Source of the DNA: Patescibacteria group bacterium
GTDB lineage: Bacteria; Patescibacteriota; Microgenomatia; UBA1406; GWC2-37-13
DNA: 5,790 bases
Direction: 5' to 3'
NCBI GenBank assembly: GCA_943356515.1
Contig: CALRFM010000070.1
Location: forward strand, 1-5,790
Part shown: positions 1 to 5,790 of the stretch, piece after piece
How the letters are laid out: each line of letters opens with the position of its first letter
How positions within the stretch are numbered: position 1 is the first letter of the stretch
The notes under the pieces: generated by a model
What the model saw: only the letters and a program-made list of their open reading frames with translations
What the model was told of the DNA's origin: nothing
Databases searched by the model: none
Made by a program: the position numbers and the translations under genes

Positions 1-1209
1 AAATTCACTCGTGAGTTCAGTTACTTCAACCGGTGGCACATCGATGTGTAAATCAATGCGATCCAAGAGCGGACCAGAAAGTCGCTTTTTATAGCGAAGA
101 ATCATGCCCGGCGCACATGTGCAGTTTTTTTTCGGATGACCCATGTAGCCACAGGGGCAAGGATTGGAAGCAGCAAGCAGAAGAAAACGTGCTGGAAAAG
201 TAAGAGTGCCTGATGCGCGAGAAACGGTGACCATTCCATCCTCCAGAGGCTGTCGCATAGATTCCAATACATTTCGGGGATATTCGGGGAATTCATCTAA
301 AAACAACACGCCCCGGTGAGCAAGTGATATCTCACCCGGGCTGGGGTTACTGCCTCCTCCTATAAGCCCAACCCGAGAGGTGGTATGATGCGGTGACCGG
401 AAGGGCCGAATGCCTTGCATAATGCCCTTATTCATTTGCCCTATGATGGAATAAATTTTGGCTACTTCAAGTTTTTCGCTTTTATCAAGCTTTGGCAAAA
501 TGGTAGGCATTGATCGGGAAAGTAATGTCTTCCCAGCTCCTGGTGGACCTTTCAAATGAATATTGTGAAAGCCAGCAGCAGCAATCTCAAGCGCTCGCTT
601 GGCCTGCTCTTGGCCTTTAACTTTTGCTAAATCGTAATGAGATTGTGGCTCGTCTTCAATATCGCGCTCTACGGGCACATAGGGATCTATCTTTGCTTCA
701 TTCATAAGGTGTGCAATAAGCTGCTTGAGTGATATGACTGGATGTACTCCCCTATGATCAAACAGGGCACATTCTGGCGCGTTATCTACAGGCACATATA
801 TCTGGGGAATTTCCTTTTCCTGCGCCATGAGTATGAGCGGAATGATGCCAGAGACTGGTCGCACATTTCCTTTGAGTGAAAGTTCACCAATAAATAACTT
901 GTCATTTAATACTTCTTGGGGAAGAATTCTGGATGCGCAAAGGATGCCAAGCGCAATGGCTAAATCAAATGATGAGCCAGATTTGGGAATATCGGCTGGC
1001 GCTAAATTTACTGTAATGCGCGAATCTGGCATCTCGTAGCCTGCGTTGGTTATGGCAGTTCGCACCCGCTCTTTTGATTCATCTATCGATTTGCCGGGCA
1101 ATCCGACGATGGTAAATGTCGGAAATCCTCTTCCCGCTACATCTACTTCAATTTCTACCAAAATACCTTGAAGTCCAAACGTGGTTCCCGTGAGAATTTT
1201 TGCCAGCAT
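1..1209 (-). CDS. comM: ComM/YifB-family AAA+ ATPase (Mg-chelatase-like), 3' end outside window
   Basis: This is the first 403 residues of a ComM/YifB protein; the family is usually about 500 residues, so roughly 100 C-terminal residues (the Mg-chelatase C-terminal domain) lie beyond the left edge. Family knowledge: ComM is a hexameric ATPase and helicase that promotes branch migration when transforming single-stranded DNA is integrated in the cytoplasm. Seen in the sequence: an N-terminal ChlI-like domain (about 1-170) with FTIVGLPGKSIDESKERVR near 32-50 and NLAPADIPKSG near 68-78; Walker A GPPGAGKT at 221-228; FRSPHHTTS at 270-278; Walker B VLFLDEF at 301-307; the cysteine cluster CPCGY...CTC at 351-365; and SGPLLDRIDLHIDVP at 378-392. 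All the ATPase motifs visible are intact. The start is the first ATG after an in-frame TGA two codons upstream. No Shine-Dalgarno is visible, and a TATACT box lies seven bases before the ATG. The gene lies 56 bases downstream of the anchored-protein gene on the same strand. The family call is very secure; a specific role in competence is inferred. Confidence 0.97.
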   Translation of the reverse strand, partial: MLAKILTGTTFGLQGILVEIEVDVAGRGFPTFTIVGLPGKSIDESKERVRTAITNAGYEMPDSRITVNLAPADIPKSGSSFDLAIALGILCASRILPQEVLNDKLFIGELSLKGNVRPVSGIIPLILMAQEKEIPQIYVPVDNAPECALFDHRGVHPVISLKQLIAHLMNEAKIDPYVPVERDIEDEPQSHYDLAKVKGQEQAKRALEIAAAGFHNIHLKGPPGAGKTLLSRSMPTILPKLDKSEKLEVAKIYSIIGQMNKGIMQGIRPFRSPHHTTSRVGLIGGGSNPSPGEISLAHRGVLFLDEFPEYPRNVLESMRQPLEDGMVTVSRASGTLTFPARFLLLAASNPCPCGYMGHPKKNCTCAPGMILRYKKRLSGPLLDRIDLHIDVPPVEVTELTSEF

Positions 1210-1250
1210 GAATCATAGTATAGTAAAAATTAACGGAGATGTGTATACGC
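1210..1250 (-). promoter_or_regulatory. Candidate comM promoter, nearly leaderless
   Basis: On the minus strand a TATACT box (1217-1222; 5 of 6 to TATAAT) stands seven bases before the comM ATG. Seventeen bases further upstream is TACACA (1240-1245; 4 of 6 to TTGACA). Normal promoter spacing would start transcription at or one base before the ATG, giving a leaderless or nearly leaderless mRNA. This agrees with the absence of a purine-rich Shine-Dalgarno. The -35 candidate lies inside the neighbouring inverted repeat. It rests on consensus matching only, and comM could also be expressed by read-through from the upstream gene. Confidence 0.4.
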
Positions 1251-1258
1251 ATACACAT
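1239..1258. repeat. Perfect 8-bp inverted repeat with 4-base loop between the two minus-strand genes
   Basis: ATGTGTAT (1239-1246) and ATACACAT (1251-1258) are exact reverse complements separated by four bases. The element starts seven bases after the stop codon of the anchored-protein gene and ends about 30 bases before the comM ATG. Read on the minus strand, it is followed after a nine-base gap by a run of five T (1225-1229). The stem is AT-rich and the T-run is not adjacent, so it is a poor canonical intrinsic terminator. It overlaps the candidate comM -35 box, so it could instead be a dyad operator. The repeat itself is certain; its function is open. Confidence 0.6.
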
Positions 1259-1265
1259 TAAGTGC

Positions 1266-3278
1266 TTACATATCTAATTCTTTGGTAGATCGCTTGCGAT
1301 ACATATGAAGAGCTATAAGCCCACCAGCTCCACCCAAAAGGAGCAATGAGATAGCGCCAATAAGGTATAGTGGATTATTGGTTCTCTTTATATCTTCAGG
1401 GGACTGACCATCAGGAGCCATCTGAGTTATTTGAGGCGATATGGGTAGTGCAGATATTTTTTGTTGAGGAACAAAGCTGGGCGTTATATTTCTTCGTGGA
1501 TTGGTCGCACTGGTAACGGGTTTGTATAGCGCGATCTTTTCGGCAGTAATAAATTCATTATTTTGTTTAAGATAATCTTCAATAGTTAATTCAGAAATGG
1601 GAACAAATACGCCTCCTTCTTGTCGTAAGTATTTGATCGTATATGCCTCTTTGGGAATTAGTTCTGAAGCTATCATGAAGCGTCCTGTTGCATCTATCGG
1701 AGAAGTAGCAGATGGGACCTGCATGGAAAGAAGATACACGCCAGCAAAGCCTTCAGTAATAAGGTTCCCATTTGCATCATATGCATACCCTTCAATGTAT
1801 GATGGTATCGATGAATACGTTGCGCCTGCTACTGCTTCACCGATGCTTTGATTTGATGCGAGGTCAATTTTGCGAAATGATCGTTTGTAATAATCTCCTG
1901 GTTGTAATAATGACTGATCTAACTTGACTGAATAACTTCCTTCTTTATCTGCTCCGCCACGGCCCCTTCCAAATACTTGCTGTTTGCCACAGATTTCTGT
2001 TCCACCCAATGCATTACACACTTCAATAATTACTTCTGCAAAAGGATGAGATACGCTACCGGTAAATAGAAGCTCTCCATTACTCCCTACTTTTCGGTTC
2101 GAAGAAACAACTACTAAATCATAGTATTTTCCTTGATTATTGCTTGGAATAAGAGGAATATCTCTGTGTTGAACCTTACCTCTTTGTTGTATGATGGGTG
2201 AATCTGATAAATAAAAATCAGAATATATACTTGCGGCATTCCCTTTCGTAGTCCATCCTGCTGTGAGTGGATGGGTATAACCAGCAACATTAGGAGTTAA
2301 TGAATAGTCTCCATCTTCAACAAAGAAGGAGAAATCTCCCGATGCACCGCTTACAAACGGGTTTGTTATCAGGGCATTTCTTGATTTAGCATAGGAAGCA
2401 TCAAAGAGACCGCCTGGATTTTTTTGATTAAGAGATACCATAACGTTCGGTATCGGCTCAAGAGAAATTGAGTCAAAGACACGCCCATATGGATCCCATC
2501 CGATGGTAAATTCGCACGATTCTGGAGATACTCCCGTTACGTTTGGCCACACTAATGTTCCTTGTTGCTGACCACCAACCCCTGCTTGTCCGGCCACTCC
2601 TTGCGTTGGTACTTGTGTCGGCACATAGTAAAGCACGTATTTTCTAAAAGCATTTATCGCATATGTTTGTACCTCTGCATAGGATATTGATAGTTTTCCA
2701 TTTGCGTCTGTGGTGATCTGGGTTGAAGCGCCCGCTCTTCTAAATGGATCGGTCACATCATTTAAGTTCGCATTGGTTTTATGAAAAATCCCATAGGTGT
2801 CGCCCGCAACAGAAGAAGTTCCATCAGGAAGAATTATGGAGTCTCCTGCAAGACCATAGCTTATTTTGGGATTTTTATTCAAAAATGTCTTTACATCACA
2901 TGATGGGCTCGTGCTTCCATTTGGACAATTGAATTGCTTATCGCTCTCTGAAAAACCCGTGGTGCAATACCAATCATCTTCACCATTTCCATTTTCATCA
3001 AGTGGTGGCCATGGCCTTACACATTCAAGAAGCACAACTTTCTGATTGGGAGGAATAGTTATTCCGGTAAAATCAAGTTGTGCGCGATGACCCCAATGAG
3101 AACTGGTATGTATCGTGTCGTTATTTATGGGCTGACATCTGGTATTTACTCCACCATCACTACAATGAGTAAAGGGTACACAGCGAGGAATCCATATATC
3201 TGGACCAGTGGCGGCGTTTACTTGCTGTAGAGGGAAGAAAAGCGCGGTCAATATAAGAAGGGCCCACATATGTTTCAT
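1266..3278 (-). CDS. Secreted, C-terminally membrane-anchored protein with cysteine-rich N-terminus and Ig/carboxypeptidase-regulatory-like modules
   Basis: This is a complete 670-residue gene that I do not recognise as a named family. Residues 1-22 are a Sec signal peptide (hydrophobic core ALLILTALFFPL, likely cleavage after VNA). Residues 23-130 are cysteine-rich (C33, C39, C48, C86, C105, C118, C127), suggesting disulfides outside the cytoplasm. A Gly/Gln/Ala-rich linker lies near 226-240. Beta-sandwich-like modules follow: about 255-335 (GRVFDSISLEPIPNVMVSL, then GDFSFFVEDGDYSL, typical of carboxypeptidase-regulatory or CNA-B-like folds), about 385-475 (with C421 and C430), and about 493-552 (EGYAYDANGN...). 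A Pro/Gln/Ser-rich stalk (586-635) leads to a single membrane segment (637-658) and a basic RKR end. The predicted topology is therefore a large exterior part anchored at the C-terminus. The start gives an intact signal peptide; only weak TGAGAA lies upstream in place of a Shine-Dalgarno. It is divergent from the VirB6-like gene across 63 bases. An adhesin, a secretion-system surface component or a cell-envelope scaffold are all possible; none is proven. Confidence 0.9.
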   Translation of the reverse strand: MKHMWALLILTALFFPLQQVNAATGPDIWIPRCVPFTHCSDGGVNTRCQPINNDTIHTSSHWGHRAQLDFTGITIPPNQKVVLLECVRPWPPLDENGNGEDDWYCTTGFSESDKQFNCPNGSTSPSCDVKTFLNKNPKISYGLAGDSIILPDGTSSVAGDTYGIFHKTNANLNDVTDPFRRAGASTQITTDANGKLSISYAEVQTYAINAFRKYVLYYVPTQVPTQGVAGQAGVGGQQQGTLVWPNVTGVSPESCEFTIGWDPYGRVFDSISLEPIPNVMVSLNQKNPGGLFDASYAKSRNALITNPFVSGASGDFSFFVEDGDYSLTPNVAGYTHPLTAGWTTKGNAASIYSDFYLSDSPIIQQRGKVQHRDIPLIPSNNQGKYYDLVVVSSNRKVGSNGELLFTGSVSHPFAEVIIEVCNALGGTEICGKQQVFGRGRGGADKEGSYSVKLDQSLLQPGDYYKRSFRKIDLASNQSIGEAVAGATYSSIPSYIEGYAYDANGNLITEGFAGVYLLSMQVPSATSPIDATGRFMIASELIPKEAYTIKYLRQEGGVFVPISELTIEDYLKQNNEFITAEKIALYKPVTSATNPRRNITPSFVPQQKISALPISPQITQMAPDGQSPEDIKRTNNPLYLIGAISLLLLGGAGGLIALHMYRKRSTKELDM

Positions 3279-3341
3279 ATTCTCATGATGACATAGTATC
3301 TATATGTTGTCAATGCATGAAATATATACTAGGATAAATAC
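3279..3341. promoter_or_regulatory. Divergent promoter region with shared, overlapping -35 boxes
   Basis: The 63-base gap holds TTGTCAA at 3307-3313. On the plus strand it reads TTGTCA (3307-3312), followed after 17 bases by TAGGAT (3330-3335), then six bases to the ATG at 3342. On the minus strand it reads a perfect TTGACA (3308-3313), followed after 17 bases by CATCAT (3285-3290), then six bases to the ATG at 3278. The centre, base 3310, is exactly 32 bases from each start codon. The -35 matches are strong and the -10 matches moderate (4 of 6 each). An alternative pair of -10 boxes is TATACT (3325-3330, plus) and GATACT (3295-3300, minus), but neither has a good -35. That the gap drives divergent transcription is very likely from gene orientation; the exact boxes are inferred. 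Confidence 0.55.
3331..3334 (+). promoter_or_regulatory. Possible Shine-Dalgarno (AGGA) for the VirB6-like gene
   Basis: AGGA ends seven bases before the ATG, which is good spacing for ribosome binding and supports this start. It overlaps the TAGGAT that could serve as a -10 box, so only one of the two roles can hold on a given transcript. If transcription starts from the TATACT at 3325-3330 or at the ATG, AGGA would not be in the mRNA at all; a start further upstream would be needed. Confidence 0.4.
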
Positions 3342-5790
3342 ATGAGGAGATTTCTTTCTTATATATTACTACTGGTTATAATTCTTTCGCCTCTATTGAG
3401 CTTTGTTCCTTCTGTGCAAGGTCAAACAACTATTTACGAATTTGATAGAGCGCCTATTCCTTGTAATCGTAACGCTCCAACATTAAGTTGTCCTACAGAT
3501 TTTATCGGTCCTAATGGCATCTATAGTCAGCTTAATCCACCAGAAACATGTGCTGAAGGTTTTGATAAATTCTTAGAAGATCCTATCGGAAAGCACTATT
3601 GGGTAGAAGACCCAGCAATAACAGCTCAGGGTCAAGCCGATGAGCGCGCACGTCAATTTATATATTGGGTCTTAAATACCAATGTCATAGATGAAGCGCC
3701 CGTACTTCGCACTATTTGGACCATATCAAGCACCGTAGCTCTTTTTGGCATTGTCCTTATTGCCGCAATATTTGGTATTGGGTACATCATATCTACACGA
3801 ACTAATTATGATTTTAAGATTCAAATTCGACCCACCATAATAAAGATTGGACTCATGCTTCTGTATACCGTCCTCTCTGCAGCTCTCATTTTTGTCCTTA
3901 TTCAGTTTTCAGAAGTGATTATGCAATTCTTTTACGAGAATTTGGGTGGTAAAGATTTATTCAATATATATTTTATTAATCCAGGCAATGCAAATCTTCT
4001 GGGTGGAACAGAAGATAGCTATACTCAATTTATTGGATGTCGCGACTTGAATATTCGTGTACAAGAGGCCGCAAATACCGAGCTCTTCATGCTGAAACTT
4101 ACGAATGTAAGTTATTACGTGTTGGGCACGATGTTGCTCCTTCGTAAGATTCTCTTGTGGTTTTTGCTTTTTGTATCACCTTTCTTGGCACTTCTTATGC
4201 CGTTTGTATTAATAAGAAATACGGGGTGGATATGGATTGGCGTATTTTTCCAATGGCTCTTTTACGGCCCACTCGTGGCACTCTTTTTAGGAGCTATGAG
4301 CAAAATATGGGCTGAAGGAATCCCTTTCAGTTTTGATTTTTCACGTGCGGGCGAAACGATAGGATATATCTATCCTACTGCCATAAATATCGTGTATGGT
4401 GGCCCTGGACAACGGCTTGGCATTGCAGACACACCTATAGGAGCGGGCAATAATGGCAACTATATAGATACATTTGCCGAATATATCATAACGCTCATTA
4501 TGCTGTGGGCTGTTACGTTCTTCCCTTGGTGGCTTCTTCGAATTTTTAGAGATTATTGTTGTGATGGAATTTATGCCATGAAAAATATTCTTATGAGACT
4601 GTACGATCATATGCGAAACCCAATTCCTCCTGGTGGTCCAACTGCACCACATACCCCTACTATGCCCACGCTTAAGTTGGACACGAACATTCCAATGGCC
4701 GCAAATGTAAATGTGGCGCTTGGATCTATGGCAGAGATGCGCACGTCTCTGACTAGTGAGATTGTAAAAAATATGAATATGAAGGTAACTAATCTTTCTG
4801 ATGTTGCCCGAGTAGAAACCAACAAACAACTCAACCAAACAGTCAATCAACACCTCGCTTATCTGGCAAATCCGGTGAAAGCTCAACAATCAAACCAACG
4901 CCAGCAATACATGCAGCTGCGCTCCGAGCTTTTCAGCCGAACGATCAAAAAAGATACCGTAGCACGCACCATTCTGGCTTCCACTTCTACCTCAGCCTCT
5001 GAGCGCGCGCAGATACATAAATCTCTCATGCAGTCTATGCCGCAGGCAGCCAGCATGAGTCAAATTATGACTCAGGTCACATCGGTGGGAACAGAGAATG
5101 TGTCTCATATTACTAATACCTATATTACGAATATTGTTAATAATGCGTCAATTGTGAAGGAGGTAGCACAACAAACGGGAGTTTCGGAGCAGAATGTGAC
5201 TTCTATCCTTAAATCGTACACGTTGCAACAATCCAAACCTATCGCCGATATAATAACTTCGATTGCTCAGGCAACCAATACCAATCGAAAAGAAGTAACT
5301 ACAGTATTACAGCAGGCAAATAACATCAGTAATCAATCGCGCATCATGACCATGGTCACGTCTAGGCAAAAGGTTTCAAAAGATGTCGTATCTAAAATTC
5401 TTAATTCAGTAAAAACCATCACGCAATCTTCTGCGTCACATACCACCAACTTAGCACAGCAGATGCACGCCGATGAAAAGACCATCACGTCTATTGTGTC
5501 CTCAGCATACGAATCAGTTTCAAACGATGCTACCCAGCTTCAGAATATTGCACAAAACTCATCAACCGACACTTCGCTGGTACAAAAAGTTCTTACCTCT
5601 TATGTGCAACATATTTCCAAACCTCATGAAAGTTTGATATCTACGGTATCGGCACAAACACATGTTTCTCAGTCCAATGTAGAAAACATCATGCAACAAG
5701 CGTCTCAGGTAGTTCAAACTTCACCCGTTGTAGAAAGTCTTGCTCAAACTCACCATTTGACAAAGGAGCAGATTATGACCATCATCACTC
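3342..5790 (+). CDS. VirB6/TrbL-like polytopic membrane protein with long repetitive C-terminal tail, 3' end outside window
   Basis: The frame is open for 816 codons from ATG to the right edge, with no stop. Residues 1-27 form a signal peptide or first membrane segment (RRFLSYILLLVIILSPLL, possible cleavage after VQG). Residues 28-125 are a soluble, probably exterior, segment with C41, C50 and C70. Membrane segments follow at about 128-152, 169-195, 270-291, 296-318 and 381-400. They are separated by a 60-residue loop containing C233 and a second, Gly-rich 60-residue loop (319-378). Basic residues flank the predicted cytoplasmic ends, which places the tail after 403 in the cytoplasm if the signal is cleaved. 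The tail (over 400 residues) is rich in Ser, Thr, Gln, Asn and Val and becomes a run of 31-33-residue repeats from 606. Five to six membrane segments with an exterior N-terminus and Trp/Pro-rich segments fit VirB6/TrbL, the inner-membrane channel component of type IV secretion systems. The known core is usually about 300-400 residues, so the tail is a large extension. The assignment rests on topology and general resemblance, not on a unique motif. Confidence 0.8.
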   Translation, partial: MRRFLSYILLLVIILSPLLSFVPSVQGQTTIYEFDRAPIPCNRNAPTLSCPTDFIGPNGIYSQLNPPETCAEGFDKFLEDPIGKHYWVEDPAITAQGQADERARQFIYWVLNTNVIDEAPVLRTIWTISSTVALFGIVLIAAIFGIGYIISTRTNYDFKIQIRPTIIKIGLMLLYTVLSAALIFVLIQFSEVIMQFFYENLGGKDLFNIYFINPGNANLLGGTEDSYTQFIGCRDLNIRVQEAANTELFMLKLTNVSYYVLGTMLLLRKILLWFLLFVSPFLALLMPFVLIRNTGWIWIGVFFQWLFYGPLVALFLGAMSKIWAEGIPFSFDFSRAGETIGYIYPTAINIVYGGPGQRLGIADTPIGAGNNGNYIDTFAEYIITLIMLWAVTFFPWWLLRIFRDYCCDGIYAMKNILMRLYDHMRNPIPPGGPTAPHTPTMPTLKLDTNIPMAANVNVALGSMAEMRTSLTSEIVKNMNMKVTNLSDVARVETNKQLNQTVNQHLAYLANPVKAQQSNQRQQYMQLRSELFSRTIKKDTVARTILASTSTSASERAQIHKSLMQSMPQAASMSQIMTQVTSVGTENVSHITNTYITNIVNNASIVKEVAQQTGVSEQNVTSILKSYTLQQSKPIADIITSIAQATNTNRKEVTTVLQQANNISNQSRIMTMVTSRQKVSKDVVSKILNSVKTITQSSASHTTNLAQQMHADEKTITSIVSSAYESVSNDATQLQNIAQNSSTDTSLVQKVLTSYVQHISKPHESLISTVSAQTHVSQSNVENIMQQASQVVQTSPVVESLAQTHHLTKEQIMTIIT
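5157..5790 (+). repeat. Tandem degenerate 31-33-residue protein repeats in the VirB6-like tail
   Basis: Six full units and part of a seventh can be aligned without internal gaps over their first 18 residues. They begin at residues 606 (KEVAQQTGVSEQNVTSIL), 639 (TSIAQATNTNRKEVTTVL), 670 (TMVTSRQKVSKDVVSKIL), 702 (TNLAQQMHADEKTITSIV), 734 (QNIAQNSSTDTSLVQKVL), 767 (STVSAQTHVSQSNVENIM) and 798 (ESLAQTHHLTKEQIMTII). Unit lengths are 33, 31, 32, 32, 33 and 31 residues. The shared pattern is x-x-[VIL]-A-Q-x(8)-[VI]-x-x-[IV]-[LVM], with a polar Ser/Thr/Gln-rich second half. This suggests a helix, a turn, a second helix and a third polar helix or linker. DNA identity between units is low, so this is an old protein-level repeat, not a recent duplication. 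The array continues past the window edge, and more degenerate relatives may extend back to about residue 515. Confidence 0.8.

Noticed and set aside
102..296. 64-codon minus-strand frame inside comM
   Set aside because: It is out of frame with comM, which is intact across this stretch with conserved motifs such as the CPCGY cysteine cluster.
827..1039. 70-codon plus-strand frame
   Set aside because: It is antisense to the conserved N-terminal domain of comM and has no recognisable domain or ribosome binding site.
1239..1258. Canonical Rho-independent terminator
   Set aside because: The stem is AT-rich and the T-run begins nine bases after it, so the element is recorded as an inverted repeat of uncertain role.
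1597..1851. 84-codon plus-strand frame, and a similar 62-codon frame at 2744-2932
   Set aside because: Both are antisense to the anchored-protein gene, with no domain and no promoter or ribosome-binding context.
4607..4846. Hydrophobic 79-codon frame on the minus strand that looks like a small membrane protein
   Set aside because: It overlaps both the real gene and another antisense shadow frame. Its hydrophobicity follows from the complement of the polar codons on the coding strand.
4341..4889. Open frame of 182 codons on the minus strand
   Set aside because: It lies entirely opposite the VirB6-like gene, has a composition (many His, Cys, Arg, Ser) unlike a real protein, and has no start context. 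It is a shadow of the plus-strand frame.
5157..5790. Possible CRISPR or DNA-level tandem repeat, suggested by the regular spacing near 96 bases
   Set aside because: The regularity exists only at protein level. The DNA of the units is not conserved and there are no identical repeats with unique spacers.
1..5790. UGA recoding to glycine, as in some CPR lineages
   Set aside because: No in-frame TGA occurs inside any of the three genes, and an in-frame TGA sits just upstream of the comM start. The standard code explains the window.

Overview
The window looks like a piece of a bacterial chromosome, most likely from a Patescibacteria/CPR-type lineage such as Parcubacteria. That placement is inferred from three things: moderate-to-low GC, compact gene spacing, and a very long VirB6-like membrane protein beside a large anchored secretory protein. 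No marker gene confirms it. The standard genetic code fits all three reading frames. Three protein genes fill almost the whole window, and two of them are cut by its edges. I see no RNA gene, insertion sequence, CRISPR array or phage gene.

Layout: (1) 1-1209, minus strand, is the first 403 codons of a ComM/YifB-type AAA+ ATPase of the Mg-chelatase-like family; its C-terminus lies beyond the left edge. (2) 1210-1265 is a 56-base gap holding a perfect 8-bp inverted repeat and a TATACT box just before the comM start. (3) 1266-3278, minus strand, is a complete 670-residue secreted protein with a signal peptide, a cysteine-rich N-terminal part, beta-sandwich-like modules and one C-terminal membrane anchor. 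(4) 3279-3341 is a 63-base divergent promoter region with a TTG(A/T)CAA element exactly midway between two start codons. (5) 3342-5790, plus strand, is the first 816 codons of a polytopic VirB6/TrbL-like protein. Its hydrophilic tail contains at least six full degenerate repeats of 31-33 residues and runs off the right edge.

How the genes may work together: the VirB6-like protein would be an inner-membrane channel component of a type IV secretion or DNA-transfer machine. The divergently transcribed anchored protein is a candidate envelope or surface partner that may be co-controlled with it. ComM acts in recombination of incoming single-stranded DNA during transformation, so a DNA-uptake or DNA-transfer theme is possible, but ComM is also widespread as an ordinary housekeeping gene. 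The two most interesting features are the repeat tail, whose units resemble the helix-turn-helix signature of LacI-type regulators, and the symmetric divergent promoter, whose geometry predicts leaderless or nearly leaderless mRNAs.
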